This document shows positions 5,913 through 8,970 of a stretch of DNA of 8,970 bases, piece by piece. The stretch is from contig CALMQD010000274.1 of the NCBI GenBank assembly GCA_937871415.1, forward strand, positions 1 through 8,970. Reading direction: 5' to 3'. The stretch is from an uncultured Phycisphaerales bacterium. Its GTDB lineage: Bacteria; Planctomycetota; Phycisphaerae; Phycisphaerales; UBA1924. Numbering within the stretch: position 1 is the stretch's first letter; each line of letters opens with the position of its first letter. Under the pieces are notes generated by a model. That model worked only from the letters and a program-made list of their open reading frames with translations, was not told the DNA's origin and did no database searches. The translations under genes and the position numbers were made by a program.

Positions 5913-6677
5913 GTGCCCCAACCCCGCAAGGTCCAGGATCGGTTCTTCAAGCAGGCCAAGGCCGACGGATTCGTCGCGCGCTCGGCGTACAAACTCGACG
6001 AGATCCAGCGCCGCAAGAAGATCATCGCCAAGGGCGACTTCGTCCTCGATCTCGGCTGCGCGCCGGGCTCGTGGGTGCAGGTTGCAGCGTCCCTGGTCGG
6101 CGACCGCGGCTTTGTCCTCGGGCTCGACCTCAAGCCCGTCACCATCCCCAACCTGCCCAACGCCCGCACGCTCGTGCAGGACGTCTTCACCGCGACCGCT
6201 CCCGCCCTGCTCGAGCAGGCCGGGCTCACCGACGCCGCGCACAGCCGCGGCAAGAACCGCTTCGACGTCGTCCTCTCCGACATGGCCCCGAACACCGAGG
6301 GCGGCGGCGGGCGCATCGGCGACCACTTCAAGAGCATCGAACTCTGCCGGCGCGTGCTCGAACTCCTCCCCGCGGTGCTCCGCCCCGGCGGGCACCTCGC
6401 GATGAAGGTCTTCGAAGGCGAGGCCTATCCCGACTTGCTCAAGGAGACCGGCGCGATCTTCCGCGAGGCCAAGGGCTTCAAGCCCGAGTCCAGCCGCGAC
6501 GTCTCGCGCGAGATGTTCATCGTCGCGCTCGGCTACGAACCGGCGCTCAAGAGCGCGCCGTCGGGCCCGCCGCCGGGCATCGCCAAAGCGCCGCCCGCGC
6601 CGCGCCCCGGCTGGGGTCAGCCTGGGCCCGGGAGTGGTGGCGGGGGTAAGGGCGCTGGGGGGAGGGGGGGCAGGTGA
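5913..6677 (+). CDS. rlmE: 23S rRNA (uridine-2'-O-) methyltransferase RlmE/FtsJ family, with Pro/Gly-rich tail
   Basis: A 254-residue protein from GTG at 5913. Family members methylate the 2'-O of a uridine in the 23S rRNA A-loop using S-adenosylmethionine, late in 50S assembly. Visible motifs are ARSAYKLDEI (22-31), the SAM-binding VLDLGCAPGSW (44-54), LDLKPV (71-76), VVLSDMAPN (119-127), MKVFEGE (164-170) and SRDVSREMFIVALGY (194-208). The K-D-K-E catalytic tetrad corresponds to K27, D123, K165 and E200. The methylase domain ends near 209, the usual full length of RlmE. A further 45 or so residues are low complexity, first Pro/Ala-rich then ending GGGGKGAGGRGGR, which resembles an RGG-type RNA-binding tail. 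The last 4 nt overlap the next gene, whose ribosome binding site lies within this tail. The start is set by the RlmE-like N-terminus and the upstream TACTCT; TTG at 5907 is the alternative. Confidence 0.92.
   Translation: MPQPRKVQDRFFKQAKADGFVARSAYKLDEIQRRKKIIAKGDFVLDLGCAPGSWVQVAASLVGDRGFVLGLDLKPVTIPNLPNARTLVQDVFTATAPALLEQAGLTDAAHSRGKNRFDVVLSDMAPNTEGGGGRIGDHFKSIELCRRVLELLPAVLRPGGHLAMKVFEGEAYPDLLKETGAIFREAKGFKPESSRDVSREMFIVALGYEPALKSAPSGPPPGIAKAPPAPRPGWGQPGPGSGGGGKGAGGRGGR
6661..6665 (+). promoter_or_regulatory. Shine-Dalgarno (GGAGG) of the BatA/VWA gene, inside rlmE
   Basis: GGAGG lies 8 nt before the GTG start at 6674, within a G-rich stretch encoding the RlmE glycine tail. It supports GTG at 6674 as the start and translational coupling through the GTGA overlap. 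The surrounding G runs (6632-6670) could also form a G-quadruplex in the mRNA. Confidence 0.6.
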
Positions 6678-8970
6678 GTTTTCTCGCGCCGTGGTCGATG
6701 CTGCTGGCCGCCGGCATCGCCGTGCCGTCGCTCCTGCTCCTCTATGTCCTCAAACTCCGCCGGCGCGAACTCCGCGTCAGTTCCGTTTTTCTCTGGGAGC
6801 AGGCCGTCAAGGACCTGCAGGCCAACGAGCCCTTCCGGCGCCTGCGCCTCACCGCGCTCTTCGTCGTCCAACTCATCGCGCTGCTGCTCATCGCCGCGGC
6901 CATCGGCCGCCCGGTCATCCGCGGCGACGCGCTCCCCAGCGACCGCATCGTCATCGTCCTCGACCGCTCGGCATCGATGAACACGCGGGACGCGCCGGGC
7001 CAGGAGCCCCGCGACCCGCTCGTCTCGCGCTTCGAGCGCGCCCGCTCCCGCGCCCTGGCGCTGGTCGACCAGATCGCCCGATCCTCCGGCGCGGGGTTCC
7101 TCCACTCCGCCCGCCCCCAGGCGATGATCGTCGGCGCCGCCTACGACAGCGTCGCGCTCACCCCCTTCACCTCCGACCTGCGCGAACTCCGCGACGCGAT
7201 CCGTTCGCTCACCCCGACCGACCAGCCGCTCCGCGAGCGCGAACTCGGATCGCTCCTGCGCGTCATCGCCGCCGAATCCGGCGCGACGACCCCGGCAACA
7301 GACTCCGCCGGCGCCCCGCCCTCGTCCGACACGCTCCGCCCGCGCCCTCCGCCGGCGGTCATGCTGATCTCCGACGGCGATGTGCTCCCCGAGGCGCTCC
7401 GCGAAGCCGCGGGGCCGGGGCTCAACTGGACGTTCCTGGCCGTCGGCCCCCCGCCGCCGCCGCCCCCGCCGATCGACCGCCCATCTCCCACGCCCCTCCC
7501 GAACCTCGCGTTCGCCGACAACATCGCGATCTCGACGCTCAGCGCCCGGCGCGAATCGAGCGACCCGGGCGTGGTGCGCGTCTTCGCCCGCGTGCTGAAC
7601 GCCTCGCCCCGCGCGCTCCGCGTGCCGGTTTCCTGCCGCGTCGTCGACCCCGTGACCGGCGCGAGCGATGCGGCCTCGGCGCTCCCGGCTCAGACCGTCA
7701 CCCTCGAACTCCCCGCCGCCACCTTCCGGCCCGAGCCGGGGGCCCCCGGCGCACCGCCGGGTCACGTCGAGCCCGGCGAAGCCGTCGCCTCGTTCGAGAT
7801 CAACCGATCCACCACCGCCCTGCTGCTGATCGAAACCGCGCACCAGGACGCCCTCGGCGCCGACAATCTCGCGGCGATCCTCGTCCGCCCGCTCAAGCGC
7901 CCGCGCGTCCTGCTCGTCGCACCGACCCAGGCCCAGGCCGACCCGTTCCTGCTCGGCGTGCTCGACGCGCTCGACATCGCTTCGTCCCGGGTCGTCGACA
8001 GCCCCACCTACGAGCGCCTCGCCGCGGCCGAATCCACCGATCCCGAGGGGCCGGGGGGGAGCGGACCGAACGCGTCGTTCGACCTGGTGATCTTCGACCA
8101 CGTCACGCCGGCGCGATTCCCGCTCCAGCCCAGCCTCTCGTTCGCCGCGGGCCTGCCCGGCCCGTCGTCCGACAAACCCGCCGCCGCGCTCGCTGCGACG
8201 CCCCCCGCCGGCCCCGCGGCCGCGGCGCCCTCCTCGCGGTTCGCCACCTGGGACCGCGCTCACCCGGTGATGCGCGACGTGCGACTCGACTCGATCATCC
8301 TGCGCCCCGCGCTGGGGCTGATGCTCCCACCCGAAGGCCGGACCATCGAACTCCCCGACCGCCGGCGCGTCGAGGCCCGTTCGCTCGCCATCTCGACCTC
8401 CCCCGCGCTCGATCTGCTCGCCGAACTCACCTGCCGCCCGCCGCTCGACAACGCCGGTGGTGTGCGCCAGCGCACGACCCGACACCTGCTCGCGGGCTTC
8501 TCACTCGACCGCACGAACTGGGGCCCCAACGAGAGTTTCCTGGTCTTTGTCGCCAACGCCGTCGACTACCTCGCGGGCGAGGGCTTCTCGAGCGCCGGGC
8601 GCTTCGCGACTACCTCCGCGCCGGCGCGGCTGGACCTTCCCGACGCCGCGCGCCGCGTGCGCCTCACGCAGGCGCTCGCCCCCGAACCGACGTCGACCGA
8701 CGCACCGACTCCCCCGACCCCCGCGACGCTCGTCACCGAGAAGTCCGTCGACCCCGCCTCGCTCCCGGCCTCGAGCATCCTTCCCCGCGGCGTGGTCGCC
8801 GACCTGGGCGTGCCCCCGCGCGCCGGCCTCGCCGCCGTCGAAGCCTTCTCGCAGGACGGGAGACCGCTCAGCCCCGGCGCTACGTCGTTCGACGCCCTCC
8901 TTCCCATCAACCTCCTCGACGCCCGAGAGTCGACCGCGATCTCGCGCCCCGCGCTCGACCTCCCGATCGC
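6674..8970 (+). CDS. BatA/VWA-domain membrane protein (3' truncated by window edge)
   Basis: At least 765 residues, open to the right edge with no stop in frame. The start SFLAPWSMLLAAGIAVPSLLLLYVLKLRRR is a typical BatA N-terminus, with a first membrane helix at about 6-24 and a second at about 60-78. The VWA domain (about 92-257) has MIDAS motif DRSAS (97-101), a Thr near 163-166 and LISDGD (231-236), so divalent-metal binding looks intact. An eight-proline run (259-266) links it to a CARDB-like beta domain (about 278-405). From RPRVLLVAP (about 410-418) follows a class I glutamine-amidotransferase-like fold, interrupted by an Ala/Pro-rich insertion, with HPVMRDV and GFSLDRTNWG leading to FLVFVANAVDYL (about 622-633). 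Such proteins sit in the inner membrane, often near MoxR ATPases; neither MoxR nor DUF58 is visible here. Its precise role is unknown. It overlaps rlmE by GTGA and is probably cotranscribed. Confidence 0.85.
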   Translation, partial: MSFLAPWSMLLAAGIAVPSLLLLYVLKLRRRELRVSSVFLWEQAVKDLQANEPFRRLRLTALFVVQLIALLLIAAAIGRPVIRGDALPSDRIVIVLDRSASMNTRDAPGQEPRDPLVSRFERARSRALALVDQIARSSGAGFLHSARPQAMIVGAAYDSVALTPFTSDLRELRDAIRSLTPTDQPLRERELGSLLRVIAAESGATTPATDSAGAPPSSDTLRPRPPPAVMLISDGDVLPEALREAAGPGLNWTFLAVGPPPPPPPPIDRPSPTPLPNLAFADNIAISTLSARRESSDPGVVRVFARVLNASPRALRVPVSCRVVDPVTGASDAASALPAQTVTLELPAATFRPEPGAPGAPPGHVEPGEAVASFEINRSTTALLLIETAHQDALGADNLAAILVRPLKRPRVLLVAPTQAQADPFLLGVLDALDIASSRVVDSPTYERLAAAESTDPEGPGGSGPNASFDLVIFDHVTPARFPLQPSLSFAAGLPGPSSDKPAAALAATPPAGPAAAAPSSRFATWDRAHPVMRDVRLDSIILRPALGLMLPPEGRTIELPDRRRVEARSLAISTSPALDLLAELTCRPPLDNAGGVRQRTTRHLLAGFSLDRTNWGPNESFLVFVANAVDYLAGEGFSSAGRFATTSAPARLDLPDAARRVRLTQALAPEPTSTDAPTPPTPATLVTEKSVDPASLPASSILPRGVVADLGVPPRAGLAAVEAFSQDGRPLSPGATSFDALLPINLLDARESTAISRPALDLPI

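Noticed and set aside
5855..6337. N-terminal extension of the HD-domain protein to 505 residues
   Set aside because: The added part is antisense to rlmE and lacks domain features. ATG at 5854 directly precedes the OB-fold region.
4628..6649. 673-residue plus-strand open frame across the HD-domain and rlmE genes
   Set aside because: It is Arg/His/Pro-rich, lies mostly antisense to the OB/HD protein and out of frame with rlmE, both of which have recognisable motifs.
6617..8485. 622-residue minus-strand open frame opposite the BatA/VWA gene
   Set aside because: Its translation is Arg/Gly/Glu-rich low complexity without any domain. The plus strand has a complete BatA/VWA architecture, a GGAGG site and no stops. 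Long antisense frames are common in GC-rich DNA.

Overview
This is a GC-rich (roughly 70%), densely packed bacterial chromosome segment. It most resembles Planctomycetota, probably class Phycisphaerae. The clues are a secreted protein with a PEP-CTERM-like tail (VPAPGT, a short hydrophobic stretch, then five arginines), a BatA/VWA protein of the kind common in that phylum, mostly absent Shine-Dalgarno sequences, and a mixture of gene orientations. The lineage is an inference from style, not a phylogenetic result.

Layout. (1) 1-497 (+): the C-terminal half of a COX15/CtaA-like haem A synthase, cut by the window edge. (2) 502-1620 (-): a metal-dependent amidohydrolase of the amidohydrolase_2 type, tail to tail with gene 1 and only 4 nt away. 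(3) 1708-2559 (-): proC, pyrroline-5-carboxylate reductase. (4) 2560-2715: a divergent proC/accA intergenic region with an uninterrupted run of 30 C and a strongly pyrimidine-biased flank. (5) 2716-3792 (+): accA, acetyl-CoA carboxylase carboxyltransferase alpha subunit. (6) 3887-4609 (+): a secreted, surface-sorted hypothetical protein whose ribosome binding site lies in one arm of a perfect 9-bp inverted repeat. (7) 4610-4819: an intergenic region with GC-rich hairpins and an 8-bp tandem repeat. (8) 4820-5854 (-): an OB-fold plus HD-domain protein like the YhaM 3'-5' exoribonuclease. It diverges by 58 bp from (9) 5913-6677 (+): rlmE/FtsJ, 23S rRNA 2'-O-ribose methyltransferase with an unusual Pro/Gly-rich tail. 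(10) 6674-8970 (+): a large BatA/VWA membrane protein that overlaps rlmE by GTGA and runs off the right edge. No stop interrupts its frame across the 2297 nt visible.

The genes are mainly housekeeping (respiration, proline synthesis, fatty acid synthesis, RNA processing) plus one surface protein and one envelope-type VWA protein. I see no defence system, CRISPR array, insertion sequence, tRNA, rRNA or clear sign of gene transfer. The most interesting signals are regulatory. These are the C30 tract between two biosynthetic genes, a recurrent TAnnnT hexamer 5-8 nt before the start codon of all five genes that lack a Shine-Dalgarno (suggesting leaderless mRNAs), and the RBS-masking hairpin on the one intergenic gene that does have a Shine-Dalgarno.
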